Position numbers and translations under genes: made by a program
Notes under the pieces: generated by a model
What the model saw: only the letters and a program-made list of their open reading frames with translations
What the model was told of the DNA's origin: nothing
The model's database searches: none
In this document: positions 1 to 7,732 of the stretch, one piece after another
Numbering within the stretch: position 1 is the first letter of the stretch
Layout: every line of letters starts with the position of its first letter
Assembly: GCF_003387475.1 (NCBI RefSeq)
Contig: NZ_QUNO01000010.1
Location: 62,001-126,000, forward strand
Direction of reading: 5' to 3'
Length of the DNA: 64,000 nt
From: Kutzneria buriramensis
Lineage (GTDB): Bacteria; Actinomycetota; Actinomycetes; Mycobacteriales; Pseudonocardiaceae

Positions 1-90
1 CGGCCGTGCGGCGCGCGCCGCGCTCTCGTCGACCAACTCGGCGTCGTACACCGGATCGGCACGAACAACTTCGTACTCACGGGAAGTCAT
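1..90 (-). CDS. 5' end of a transfer-type gene, cut by the window edge
   Basis: An ATG at 90-88 overlaps the stop of the upstream DUF2637 gene as ATGA, and the frame stays open for 30 codons to the window edge. The visible N-terminus is acidic (MTSREYEVVRADPVYDAELV). In related elements the gene after the DUF2637 protein is commonly an FtsK/SpoIIIE-type translocase (TraB/TraSA), and an acidic start would fit. No ATPase motif lies in the visible part, so that identity rests on context alone. Confidence 0.5.
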   Translation of the reverse strand, partial: MTSREYEVVRADPVYDAELVDESAARAARP

Positions 91-956
91 TGCTGCACCT
101 CACTTTCCGGCGTCGCATTACTGTCATCGGTCGCATCGCTGGCAGGAGATCGCTCCACTTCGGACTTGAGCGCGGCGGCCAAACGAGGAGACAGTCCCCG
201 CGCGCAGTCAGTTGCCGACCGAACCCATGCCGGCGTGATCTCGACATCGGGCGACCACGCGGCGCGTGCCTCCGCGAGGTAGTCGCCGAACAGCTTCCGG
301 CGACGGCGGCTCGTGCGCTTCGCCGCCTCGGCCTTCTGCTGATGAACTGCCTTCGGAGCGTTCAGCGCCGAGGCGTTCATGAACGCGGCGGTCACTGCCT
401 CGGTCAGCTTGTCGCGGAGATCGGTGACCGCCTCGGCGGCCACGAACACCACCAGCGGTGGAACCGAATGGAGCACGATCCCCGACAGCGACCCTGCCGC
501 GTAGGACGCCCATGTGTTCATCACGTACGTGGCCGCAATCGTGAGCCACTTCGCGCGACGCACCCACGGTCCGGTCTGGACCTGGTAGCGAGCCGTCACC
601 TGCTCGGCCCGCAGGATCGCCAGCAGCACGAGCGACACCGTTGGGTCCAGCAGCCACGCTGCCAGCCATGGAAGGGACCACACCGCTGCGCCGGCCGCAG
701 CGAACGCCTGTACGTTGGTCATGGTGAAACCCAGTCCGAGCGTGATGCCCGCCCAACACAGTCGGTCGACCTGGGTCCGCACCTGCTCGACCCGCAAGGC
801 CACGACGTCCGGATGGGTCTGGTACGCCCGCCGTTGGGCGGCCTCGGCAGCCTCCCGCACGAGCTTCTCTGCTTGATTGGTGGAGGGGCCGGGTGGCCGC
901 CCGTGGGCGGCCACCGCTCCCTTCTCCTTCCGATTGGACCCGACGGAGTTGGTCAT
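87..956 (-). CDS. DUF2637-type membrane protein of a conjugative element
   Basis: This 289-residue protein has a hydrophilic N-terminus, about four hydrophobic segments between roughly residues 65 and 185, and a charged C-terminal tail of about 90 residues. That layout is typical of DUF2637 proteins on actinomycete plasmids and AICEs, where they sit beside FtsK-type transfer genes and are thought to help plasmid spread between hyphal compartments (Spd-like). Its ATG overlaps the upstream gene's stop by 4 bases, and its own stop overlaps the next start by 4 bases, so it is translated within a coupled operon. Family assignment is good; the molecular role is inferred. Confidence 0.7.
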   Translation of the reverse strand: MTNSVGSNRKEKGAVAAHGRPPGPSTNQAEKLVREAAEAAQRRAYQTHPDVVALRVEQVRTQVDRLCWAGITLGLGFTMTNVQAFAAAGAAVWSLPWLAAWLLDPTVSLVLLAILRAEQVTARYQVQTGPWVRRAKWLTIAATYVMNTWASYAAGSLSGIVLHSVPPLVVFVAAEAVTDLRDKLTEAVTAAFMNASALNAPKAVHQQKAEAAKRTSRRRRKLFGDYLAEARAAWSPDVEITPAWVRSATDCARGLSPRLAAALKSEVERSPASDATDDSNATPESEVQQ

Positions 957-1285
957 CGCTGACCGCCCTTTCGCCGGATCGGTGTGTCAGCAGTGCTGAC
1001 GGTCAGCGCGCGGGTGAGCACGTAGGCCGCGAACAGGTCCGGTAGCCCAAGCACCACGAGCCGCAGCGTCGTGTCGCCGTCGTACGTGATCACGAGCCAC
1101 TGAATGCCGAGGAGCATCGCGCCGCCGAGCAGGACGCGGCCGGCGAGGGAGACCAGCCGAGTGCCCGTGCGTGCCGCCTCGGCGGCGGCCTTCGCACTGC
1201 GCCGTCCGGCACGCCATACCAGGACGAGACCAATCAGCACGCCCAGACCAGCAAGCAATGGCAACATCGGCAGGTTGACCGTCAT
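953..1285 (-). CDS. Small membrane protein of the conjugative operon
   Basis: This 110-residue protein has an N-terminal membrane segment (residues about 5-25), a short basic Ala/Arg-rich stretch, then two more hydrophobic segments (about 45-65 and 75-95). I chose the ATG at 1285 because it overlaps the WhiB stop as ATGA; an upstream extension would run through the WhiB gene. Small membrane proteins at this position in AICEs are usually called SpdA- or SpdB-like. I recognise no catalytic motif, so the function is inferred from position. Confidence 0.6.
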   Translation of the reverse strand: MTVNLPMLPLLAGLGVLIGLVLVWRAGRRSAKAAAEAARTGTRLVSLAGRVLLGGAMLLGIQWLVITYDGDTTLRLVVLGLPDLFAAYVLTRALTVSTADTPIRRKGGQR

Positions 1286-1638
1286 GGCTGCTGCCCTCCG
1301 CCCTGCCGGCGAGCCAGCCACACGCGGTAGACCTCGCGCCGGTCCTCTTCGGACAGCGCTCCCCACACACCGACGGTCGACTCTCCAGCGGTGCGCAGTT
1401 CGTGTTCCAGGCACTCCCGCTGAACCGGGCAGCCCGCGCACAGCCGCGCGGCCAACTCGCGGTCGCTCAACTCCTCGCCGGCCCACTCTGGCTCGTCGTC
1501 GTTGGCGACCAGCCACATACACGCGCCGTTCGTGGTGACGATCTCCAGCAGCACATCGTCGGGCACGGTGGCGTACCGGTCGAGGTCGGCCGCCACCACC
1601 TCGTAGTAGTTGTCACGAAACTCGTCACGGTTCACCAC
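1282..1638 (-). CDS. WhiB-family iron-sulfur regulator
   Basis: This WhiB-like (Wbl) protein of 118 residues has the four cluster cysteines at C40, C67, C70 and C76 (C-x26-C-x2-C-x5-C), followed by a GVWGALSEEDRR turn, a variant of the usual GVWGG motif. Wbl proteins hold a 4Fe-4S cluster and usually act by binding the sigma factor. Wbl genes are frequent on actinobacterial phages and conjugative elements. A second GTG at 1635 would overlap the upstream stop as GTGA and is equally plausible as the start. Its place inside the transfer operon suggests it controls element or host transcription during excision or transfer. Confidence 0.9.
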   Translation of the reverse strand: MVNRDEFRDNYYEVVAADLDRYATVPDDVLLEIVTTNGACMWLVANDDEPEWAGEELSDRELAARLCAGCPVQRECLEHELRTAGESTVGVWGALSEEDRREVYRVWLARRQGGGQQP

Positions 1639-1910
1639 GACGCACCGCCGGTCAGCCGTGCGACTTCGCGCGCCGTTCGGCGCTCGGTCGCGATCCGGGC
1701 GACGTCAACGCATCCACCGGACTCGGCGGCTTCGGCGATCAGCTTGTCCAGCGCAATTGCCGGCACGACGTAGCGGGTACGAACTCGGACGGCTGGGAAC
1801 GCGTCTTCCCTGATCGCCCGGTAGAGGGTCGCAGGATCGACACGAAGGATTCGCGCCGCCTCCCGCACGGTGTAGAACGCCGGTCGGGCGTTCTCGCTGT
1901 CGTTGTCCAT
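1632..1910 (-). CDS. Excisionase-like MerR/HTH_17 DNA-binding protein
   Basis: A 92-residue protein whose residues about 12-60 form a winged helix of the excisionase (HTH_17) type: a YTVREAARILRVDPATLYR helix-turn-helix followed by a short basic wing. It heads the leftward operon and is divergent from an XRE repressor across an operator-rich gap. In AICEs such proteins are either Xis, which directs excision with the integrase, or a small operon regulator. Because it is separated from the integrase gene, both roles are open. Confidence 0.7.
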   Translation of the reverse strand: MDNDSENARPAFYTVREAARILRVDPATLYRAIREDAFPAVRVRTRYVVPAIALDKLIAEAAESGGCVDVARIATERRTAREVARLTGGASW

Positions 1911-1941
1911 TGCGGTTTGTCCCTAAGTTCGAGAGGAAGTC

Positions 1942-1977
1942 TGATTTCATTCCCATATCCGGGATGATTTCATCCCG
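1942..1977. promoter_or_regulatory. Divergent operator with palindrome and repeated motif
   Basis: A perfect inverted repeat, CGGGATGATTTCATCCCG (8-base arms, 2-base spacer), lies at 1960-1977. Its TGATTTCAT core occurs a second time about 23 bases upstream (from 1942). The pair sits in the 171-base gap between the divergent excisionase-like gene and the XRE repressor gene, as expected for an operator bound by the XRE protein to control both directions. Seen: the repeats. Inferred: the binding protein. Confidence 0.55.
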
Positions 1978-2081
1978 ACCAGTCGCGAACGGGGTGCAAA
2001 CCGCGGGAACCAACCCGGAAGCCGGTCCGCGGAATTGCCCTCGCGCTACGCTCGGTGCAGCGGCGGAGCGCGGAGGGATAC

Positions 2082-2468
2082 GTGACGGAAGACTGGGCAG
2101 CAGTCGCGCGAGCGATCAATCAACGCTCGACTGAACTGGGTCTGAGTCAGCGAGAACTCATCAAGCGCTCGCACGTCTCGAAGGCCATCGTCAGCGAGAT
2201 TCAGAACAACACGGTGCAGCGCCGACGTAGCGCACGGACCCTCGAAGCGCTCTCGCTCGCACTGGACTGGCATCCGGGCCACCTGGCCGCCGTCCTTGCC
2301 GGCCGCAGGCCGCCCGGCCTGGGAGAACCTGCTGTCAGGTCGGACGACGACGTGCCCGCCCGCCTTGCTGTCATCGAGTACCGGTTGGCCGAGATCACGC
2401 AGCGGCTTGACGACCTGAACGCCAGCTTCACGGCGGCATTCGGTGATACCGACGACGGCAGTCGGTAG
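2082..2468 (+). CDS. XRE-family repressor-like regulator
   Basis: The 128-residue product has a Cro/C1-type helix-turn-helix at about residues 8-65 (GLSQRELIKRSHVSKAIVSE) and a C-terminal part likely to form a coiled coil (RLAVIEYRLAEITQRLDDL). I chose the GTG at 2082 because GGAGGG lies 4 bases upstream; an in-frame GTG at 2055 has no such site. The gene is divergent from the transfer operon across a palindromic operator, so it is the best candidate for the element's maintenance repressor (the KorSA role in pSAM2), though not homologous enough to name. Confidence 0.75.
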   Translation: MTEDWAAVARAINQRSTELGLSQRELIKRSHVSKAIVSEIQNNTVQRRRSARTLEALSLALDWHPGHLAAVLAGRRPPGLGEPAVRSDDDVPARLAVIEYRLAEITQRLDDLNASFTAAFGDTDDGSR

Positions 2469-2580
2469 CGGCTTCGCCGATTCCGGTGACCGGCGCTTCG
2501 GCTCGGTCGCCGGAGAGTTCCGTGTTGCGTCCATGCCTACAGAGAACGGCAGTCCGGCGCCGTTCTACAGTTGGCACCGG

Positions 2581-2610
2581 TTAACCCGAATCCCATTAAC
2601 CCCAATTAAC
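2581..2610. promoter_or_regulatory. TTAAC repeat cluster before the XRE-TPR gene
   Basis: Three TTAAC motifs start at 2581, 2596 and 2606 in an AT-rich patch of an otherwise GC-rich gap. The first is part of GGTTAACC, a self-complementary octamer. The patch is 36-68 bases upstream of the XRE-TPR start, where a promoter or operator is expected. The binding factor is unknown. Confidence 0.35.
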
Positions 2611-2648
2611 TTCGCAGGTCAGGGCGGTTATCCGGGCAAGGATGGGTG

Positions 2649-3782
2649 ATGGCGAAGACCAGGCTCCGGGCGGTACGGGACCAACTTGGGTACTCCTCCG
2701 CCGAAGTGATCCGGTTGCTTCAGCAACGCGCGTCGGCGCTCGGGCTCGCCATCATGTCGGCGGCAAGCCTGAAAACGAAGCTGTCCGTGTGGGAGAACGG
2801 CCACGAGTCGGTCAGCGACCTCTACTGGCGGCTGTTTCGGGACATCTACGGCCGTACGAACGAGGAACTTGGGTTCCCACCCGAGCAGGAAGACAGCGAA
2901 GCCGCCGAGCTGCGGTCACGGCTGGCCGTGGCCCGGACCGTGGATGCCGACATGGTCGAGTTGTTCCGCCGGCAGGTCGACGACGCCCGGCACGTTGACC
3001 GTCGTTTCGGGGCCGTCACGCTGCTCGACCAACTGCGCGGCAGCATCAGGCAGGTCGAGGACCTTCTCATGTACGGCGCAGCGAGGGGCCTGCGCGAGCC
3101 GCTCGCCGGCGTGCTCACGGAGGCGTCCACCTTGGCCGGTTGGGAAGCGCTCGACCGGAACGCGGTCGGACAGTCATGGGCGCACTACGAACGGGCGAAG
3201 GCAGGTGCGCGGGAGGCAGGTGCGCCGGCTCTGCTCGCACACGCCACCGCAGAGCAGGCGTTCGTACTGATCGACCTCGGCGAGGCCGCGCAAGCGGTCG
3301 AGCAGTTCGCCGATGCTCGTACGCTCGCCGAGCACAGGGCACCGCCGCTGCTCCGGGCCTGGCTTGCGGCCGCACATGGTGAAGGGCTCGCCGCTGCAGG
3401 GCATCGGGCCGAAGCGCTGCGTGCCTTCGACGCTGCCGGCGAACTGCTGCCGTCCGATCCCGTCGACCCTGCCCTACCGTTCCTGTTCCTCGGCGGTGCA
3501 CACCTCGACAGGTGGCGCGGACATGCGCTTGCCCGTCTCGGCGAGCCGGACGCGATCGACCAACTCAGCGAGGCACTACCACGTCTGCCAGCGACGTTCA
3601 TCCGTGCGAAGACAGGAATGCTGGTTGATCTCGCGTTCGCATACGCGGCCCTCGGCGACCGCGACGCCGCGCTTGAGCACTCTCGCCAGGCGCGGCGTCT
3701 CGGTTCGCAGATCAAGTCCGACCGACAGCTACGGCGACTCGGTGGCCTCATCCTGCCTGGGGGCATCCTCGGCGTTGCGTGA
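2649..3782 (+). CDS. XRE regulator with C-terminal TPR-like repeats
   Basis: About 377 residues: an N-terminal XRE helix-turn-helix (residues about 10-70, with SVWENGHESVSDLYWR as the recognition part) and a long alpha-helical C-terminal region rich in Ala/Leu/Glu that looks like tetratricopeptide repeats. This architecture is common among actinomycete regulators that sense a peptide or partner through the TPR part. On AICEs a regulator beside the Nudix gene often activates replication and excision (compare Pra of pSAM2), but here that is inference. GTG at 2646 is an alternative start. Its 3' end overlaps the convergent Nudix gene by 54 bases. Confidence 0.7.
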   Translation: MAKTRLRAVRDQLGYSSAEVIRLLQQRASALGLAIMSAASLKTKLSVWENGHESVSDLYWRLFRDIYGRTNEELGFPPEQEDSEAAELRSRLAVARTVDADMVELFRRQVDDARHVDRRFGAVTLLDQLRGSIRQVEDLLMYGAARGLREPLAGVLTEASTLAGWEALDRNAVGQSWAHYERAKAGAREAGAPALLAHATAEQAFVLIDLGEAAQAVEQFADARTLAEHRAPPLLRAWLAAAHGEGLAAAGHRAEALRAFDAAGELLPSDPVDPALPFLFLGGAHLDRWRGHALARLGEPDAIDQLSEALPRLPATFIRAKTGMLVDLAFAYAALGDRDAALEHSRQARRLGSQIKSDRQLRRLGGLILPGGILGVA

Positions 3783-4316
3783 GGCGAGGTAGTAGAGCAG
3801 CGCCACGAGAGTGCCAGCGCCGAGAAGTTCCTTACGCTGCGCCAGCTCCTGCACTCGACTCAACGGCACCCACTCGACACGCCCTTGTTCCTCTGTGTCA
3901 GTCGGCTCGCCGATGTGCTTGGCGTTGCGCCAGAGGTAGACGTCCATAGGCGCAGTCGTCTGGCCCGGAAGCGGCTCAAAGCTGATCAGGTGCTCCGGCT
4001 CGCCGACAGGTTCCCAACCACTCTCCTCAGCCGCTTCACGGGCGGCCGTGCCAGCAGACTCCTCGCCCTCGTCGACCAGGCCGCCGAGCAGCTCATAGCC
4101 CCACTGGTCGGTGGGGAACCGGTAGCGCCACAGCATGAGTGCCTGGTCCCGGTCATCGACGATCAGTGCAATCGCGATCCGTCCAAGGTGGACAACGTGG
4201 TACTCCCACCGCTCGCCGTTCGGTGCCTCGACGTCCGTTAGACCAACCTTCACCCACCTGTTGTCATAGACCAGTCGCTCACCGTAGGTCTTCCACGCTC
4301 CGCGCTCCTCCGTCAC
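3729..4316 (-). CDS. Nudix hydrolase, Pif-like by context
   Basis: This 195-residue protein carries a complete Nudix box: G79, E85, R93-E94, E97-E98, G100 and W101, matching G-x5-E-x7-R-E-U-x-E-E-x-G-U. The overall shape is that of ADP-sugar-type Nudix enzymes. On the AICE pSAM2, a Nudix-motif protein called Pif gives immunity against redundant transfer between cells that already carry the element, and Nudix genes recur at this position in related elements. A Pif-like role is likely but unproven; a housekeeping nucleotide pyrophosphatase is the alternative. It may be co-transcribed with the DUF4365 gene 57 bases upstream. Confidence 0.8.
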   Translation of the reverse strand: MTEERGAWKTYGERLVYDNRWVKVGLTDVEAPNGERWEYHVVHLGRIAIALIVDDRDQALMLWRYRFPTDQWGYELLGGLVDEGEESAGTAAREAAEESGWEPVGEPEHLISFEPLPGQTTAPMDVYLWRNAKHIGEPTDTEEQGRVEWVPLSRVQELAQRKELLGAGTLVALLYYLASRNAEDAPRQDEATESP

Positions 4317-4373
4317 ATGGGAATCCTACGTACGACTTCAACACAGAGCTACAACGCTCTACGGAAGTCTACG

Positions 4374-5198
4374 CTAATCGTCGGACAGACCTTGGAACAC
4401 GCCGTCGTATATTGACTCCACGGAACACGCAAGCAGCGTAGTCGGAACACCATTTCCGGCCGAATTTTCATGAATAGTACGCATAACCGCAAGCAACGTC
4501 AACTCTTGCGCAAACGCCTGAACATCGCGCCTAACATCCCCGTCAGGCATTCGGTGTGCTTCCGCCTTCAACTCCGACATAAATGACTCAGCAATCGTGC
4601 CACTTGAGCTTCTTATGCCGATATCGAAAAGGAAGTTCTGCAGTGTAGCATTTGCTTTTTCTTTAAAATATTCGGCGTCGCCATGATTAAGGCCTTCCGA
4701 ATCCTGCCAGCTTTGCAATGCACATTGAAGCTCAATATTCGCCAACTTTATTCTCGCTTCCCACGCCAGATGCTCTGCGGCGGCCAGATCAAATGGCTTA
4801 TCGCGCGATATTTCAAGCTTCATATCACCGTTTAGATTCGCAAGAAGGTCTCGTTGCGAGAACTTCTCCTGCGGCGTTGCATACCAGCCAACACGGTTCA
4901 CAACGTCCCATAACACCACTACTACCAAGTCTACAGTGCGCTCCCACCGCAACAACAGACTCGAACTAACAGGAACAGAGAGAGGGCCGCTCGAATTCAA
5001 CCGGACCGAAGCTGAACCTTTTACCTGAACCCAGATACGCGATGAATCCATGCGACCATTCAAACGAGTCTGAACTAGGAGATCCTCTCCATAGTCCCTC
5101 CTAACCTCTTCAACCGCCGCACCCTGGTCCGCCCAGATGGCTCGCACTGCCGATACCGCCTGATCGGCAATTACATGTTGCTTGGGTCGACTTGGCAT
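4374..5198 (-). CDS. DUF4365 protein, low-GC cargo gene with a possible nuclease fold
   Basis: The 274-residue protein starts with a DUF4365-like domain (residues about 10-150). D39 in YGED and a QVK at 58-60 are spaced like the acidic and Q/E-x-K residues of PD-(D/E)xK nucleases. The C-terminal half is helical and unassigned. Base composition is the oddest in the window: many A/T-ending codons and AT runs, against neighbours ending almost always in G/C. It sits just inside the integrase, the classic cargo slot. A defence or immunity role is a hypothesis from fold, composition and position, with no partner gene that would define a known system. Confidence 0.6.
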   Translation of the reverse strand: MPSRPKQHVIADQAVSAVRAIWADQGAAVEEVRRDYGEDLLVQTRLNGRMDSSRIWVQVKGSASVRLNSSGPLSVPVSSSLLLRWERTVDLVVVVLWDVVNRVGWYATPQEKFSQRDLLANLNGDMKLEISRDKPFDLAAAEHLAWEARIKLANIELQCALQSWQDSEGLNHGDAEYFKEKANATLQNFLFDIGIRSSSGTIAESFMSELKAEAHRMPDGDVRRDVQAFAQELTLLAVMRTIHENSAGNGVPTTLLACSVESIYDGVFQGLSDD

Positions 5199-5245
5199 CC
5201 GCGTACAATATCAAAGTATACCCAGAACACGCCAGGGTCAGTAAC

Positions 5246-6541
5246 TCACAACCCTTCAGTGAGGCCTTTCAACCTACGTTTAGGCATCCGAGAGCCGAGA
5301 ATTTCTGCCGCCTTACGGTCGGACGCAGCTACCCACGCCGCATAGACCCGCAAAGTGGTAGCGCCTCCGCCACCGTGGCCGAGACGCCCCGCAACGGTAC
5401 GAAGGTCGACTCCAGCAGTCAGCAGCTCAGTGGCAGAATAGTGGCGCAGCGCGTGAAGGTGTGTATCGATGCCGAGTCGTTCAGCCATATCCTTGTAACG
5501 GCTCGACACTGCATGTGGCGAGTAAGGCTGCGTCGGATCGAACTTCCGGACTCCCGAGAACACGTACATGTCGTCGGTCAGCTCGATACTCAGCTCGGTG
5601 AGCCGCCGACGGCACCGCTCCTTGTGCTCGCGGAGCAGCACGGTCGTCTCGGTGTCGAGCGCGATTCGGCGCATCTGGTGGGTCTTGGTGTCCTTTACGC
5701 GGCCGACGCCCTTGCGGAGGACGTAGCTGCTCCGAACCTCGATGATCCCCTGCTCAAGGTCGACCCGAGACCACTTCAAAGCGCAGACCTCGCCGCGCCG
5801 GATGCCGGTCGTCATAACGAGCCAGACGAGCGTTCCCCAGTCGTCATTGTTTTTGCCATCCATCTCAAAGGCAGCATCTACGAGCCGCGCAGCCTCGGAG
5901 GGGGATGGCGGAGTGGGCTGTGGCTGAGGCTGCTTCGGGCGCTGCGCGATACGGGCAGGATTTGAGGTAATCCACTCCCAGCGCAGGGCGGCGCTCAGGG
6001 CACCGCTCATGATCGAGTGGATTTGACGGACGGTTGAGGCCGCGAGCGGCTTGCAGGCGTGTGGGCGGCACTTCTCCTTCTTGCACTCGTGCTCGCCTTC
6101 GGCGCGGTGTTCGACGAACGGCTTGCTGTTGCAGCGCGCGCGGCAGCGACGCAGCTCGGCGTAGAGGCTTTCGAGCATCCGTGTGGACACCTTGCGCACG
6201 GGCTCGTCACCGAGCACAGGACGGATGTTCCGGTCCACGTAGCCCCGGTACATGTCCCGCGTGCTCTCCTCCAGCTCAGCCGTCCGCAACCACTCATCAA
6301 TGGCGTAGCCGAACGACACAGAGGACGTCGCAGAGCGCTGCTGGTCGACCTGGCTCAGCAGGCGCGTCATTACCTTGTCAGCGGCCTTCTGAGCCGCCTT
6401 GTCGGTGCCCTTGACGGTCTCGGTGAGGTAGACGTCCTTGCCGGTCACCGGATCGACGCCCGAAAACACTCGGACCTGTAGCGAGTTGCCCCGCTGACGG
6501 ACGCTGCCGCGCCTTCGTCGCTGCTCTGCTGAGTCGGCCAT
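5246..6541 (-). CDS. Tyrosine recombinase/integrase of the element
   Basis: This 431-residue phage-type integrase has an N-terminal arm-binding part, a core-binding domain at about 75-200 and a catalytic domain at about 215-415. Catalytic residues are visible: R248 in TGIRRGE, H363 and R366 in HALRH, H389 in RLGHG and the nucleophile Y400. It catalyses site-specific recombination between the element and the tRNA 3' end. Unusually, the core-binding domain holds a Cys/His cluster (C133, C137, H151, C153, C158, H161, C163) that looks able to bind zinc. The gene starts 93 bases from the tRNA end, which supports that tRNA as attB. Confidence 0.93.
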   Translation of the reverse strand: MADSAEQRRRRGSVRQRGNSLQVRVFSGVDPVTGKDVYLTETVKGTDKAAQKAADKVMTRLLSQVDQQRSATSSVSFGYAIDEWLRTAELEESTRDMYRGYVDRNIRPVLGDEPVRKVSTRMLESLYAELRRCRARCNSKPFVEHRAEGEHECKKEKCRPHACKPLAASTVRQIHSIMSGALSAALRWEWITSNPARIAQRPKQPQPQPTPPSPSEAARLVDAAFEMDGKNNDDWGTLVWLVMTTGIRRGEVCALKWSRVDLEQGIIEVRSSYVLRKGVGRVKDTKTHQMRRIALDTETTVLLREHKERCRRRLTELSIELTDDMYVFSGVRKFDPTQPYSPHAVSSRYKDMAERLGIDTHLHALRHYSATELLTAGVDLRTVAGRLGHGGGGATTLRVYAAWVAASDRKAAEILGSRMPKRRLKGLTEGL

Positions 6542-6633
6542 AAGGCCAGGTTACGAGCCTGTTCAAGGACAGAAGCATGGCCGAAGATCATCCGGTATGA
6601 TCTTGGAAGGCCGATCCTTGCAGGTGAGAGGGG

Positions 6634-6708
6634 TAGGGCGGGTGGGGCTCGAACCCACGACCTGACAGATTATGAGTCTGCTGCTCTGACCAGCTGAGCT
6701 ACCGCCCC
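6634..6708 (-). tRNA. tRNA-Met (CAU), elongator type, likely attB
   Basis: The reverse strand folds into a cloverleaf: a 7-base acceptor stem (GGGGCGG with CCGCCCU, including one terminal G-U), a D arm, an anticodon loop CUCAUAA giving CAU, and a T arm with GTGGG/CCCAC around TTCGAGC. Only CC follows the discriminator A, so the CCA end is not fully encoded. The initiator hallmarks (1-72 mismatch, three G-C pairs in the anticodon stem) are absent. A CAU tRNA could instead be Ile2 with modified C34. The integrase next to its 3' end suggests it serves as the attachment site. Confidence 0.88.
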
Positions 6709-6924
6709 AGCACGCCGGCGGAGCGGCGCGTGGTGGGGAGACTACCGGCGGGGCGGCGTGGGGCGGCGGGCGGTCCCCTGGTCGAGGCTCTTGCCGGCAT
6801 GTGAAAAGTTCCGTCTTGACCGATCTGGTTGCGGCTTCAATGATCATCGGCGTCAGCGGTAGCTCGACACCAGGCCGCCGCTGGCTCTGCCGGCGGGCGG
6901 GACACCCTTGCACCCGGAGGACCA

Positions 6925-7701
6925 ATGCCCGACGCCCAGCCGAAACCGCCGAGTGGGCTGATCGGTTCGGTGCAGCGAGCGCTGCGGGTGTTGGAGACGG
7001 TGTCGGACGGCGGCGACGGGATCACGGCGAAGGCGGTGGCCCGGCGCACGGGCTTCAAGCTCTCGACCACCTACCACCTGCTGAACACGCTGGTGCACGA
7101 GGGTTATCTGGTACGGCTGGCGAACGCGCGAGGGTTCGGCCTCGGGTACAAGCTGCCGGAGCTGCACGACAGCCTGAAGAGCCAGCTGTCGGTGACGCCG
7201 AACATCGCCTACACGCTGCGAGACCTGCACCTCAGAGCCGAGGCGGCGATGTACTACGCGGTGGTCCGCGACGACGAACTGGTGGTGGCGGAGGTGGCGG
7301 ACTCGCCGGAGCACCGCAAGGCGGAGCCGCTGGATCTGGGCTTCGACCAGTCGGCGCACGCGACGTCGTTCGGCAAGGTGCTGCTCGCGGCGATGTCACC
7401 GGCGGCACGCCGCCATTATCTGGCCGGGGCGGGCCTGGCGAGGCTGACGAACCGGACCATCACCCGGCTGGAAGACCTGGACCGCGAGCTGGCGACGGTG
7501 CGACGGACGGGCATCGCGGCGGAGATCGAGGAGTTCCAGCCGGGCCTGGCCTGCCTGGCGACGCCGGTACGCGACGCGGAGGGCCGCACGACGGCGGCGG
7601 TGGCGCTGTCGGTGCCGGTGACCGACTTCGCGAAGCGGCGCCGGCAGTTGGAGACGCTGATCCGGCGCGGCGGCGAGGAACTGTCCCGCCTGTTGGCCTG
7701 A
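6925..7701 (+). CDS. IclR-family transcriptional regulator
   Basis: The 258-residue product has an N-terminal winged helix (residues about 12-70: SVQRALRVLETVSDG, then a TGFKLSTTYHLLNTL recognition helix) and a C-terminal IclR effector domain (about 85-255) with the conserved HATSFGKVLLA segment. IclR proteins bind small aromatic or carboxylic ligands and repress or activate nearby catabolic genes. A GGAGG lies 6 bases before the ATG. The next genes are the exopolysaccharide operon on the same strand, 555 bases on; whether IclR controls it is unknown. Confidence 0.9.
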   Translation: MPDAQPKPPSGLIGSVQRALRVLETVSDGGDGITAKAVARRTGFKLSTTYHLLNTLVHEGYLVRLANARGFGLGYKLPELHDSLKSQLSVTPNIAYTLRDLHLRAEAAMYYAVVRDDELVVAEVADSPEHRKAEPLDLGFDQSAHATSFGKVLLAAMSPAARRHYLAGAGLARLTNRTITRLEDLDRELATVRRTGIAAEIEEFQPGLACLATPVRDAEGRTTAAVALSVPVTDFAKRRRQLETLIRRGGEELSRLLA

Positions 7702-7732
7702 AACCGGTTCCGGGACCCTACCAACGGGGGTG

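Larger units (their letters stand above)
1..6635. mobile_element. One end of an integrated conjugative element (AICE type) at a tRNA gene
   Basis: Gene content matches an actinomycete integrative conjugative element: a tyrosine integrase beginning about 90 bases from the 3' end of a CAU tRNA, an excisionase-like HTH, WhiB, XRE regulators, a Nudix protein and DUF2637-type membrane proteins of the spread or transfer class. Genes run leftward off the window in an ATGA-coupled operon, so the replication and main transfer genes and the far attachment site are not visible. The right boundary is placed at the tRNA 3' end (near 6634), the usual attB for such integrases. This placement is inferred, because no second att copy can be seen. 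Confidence 0.75.
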
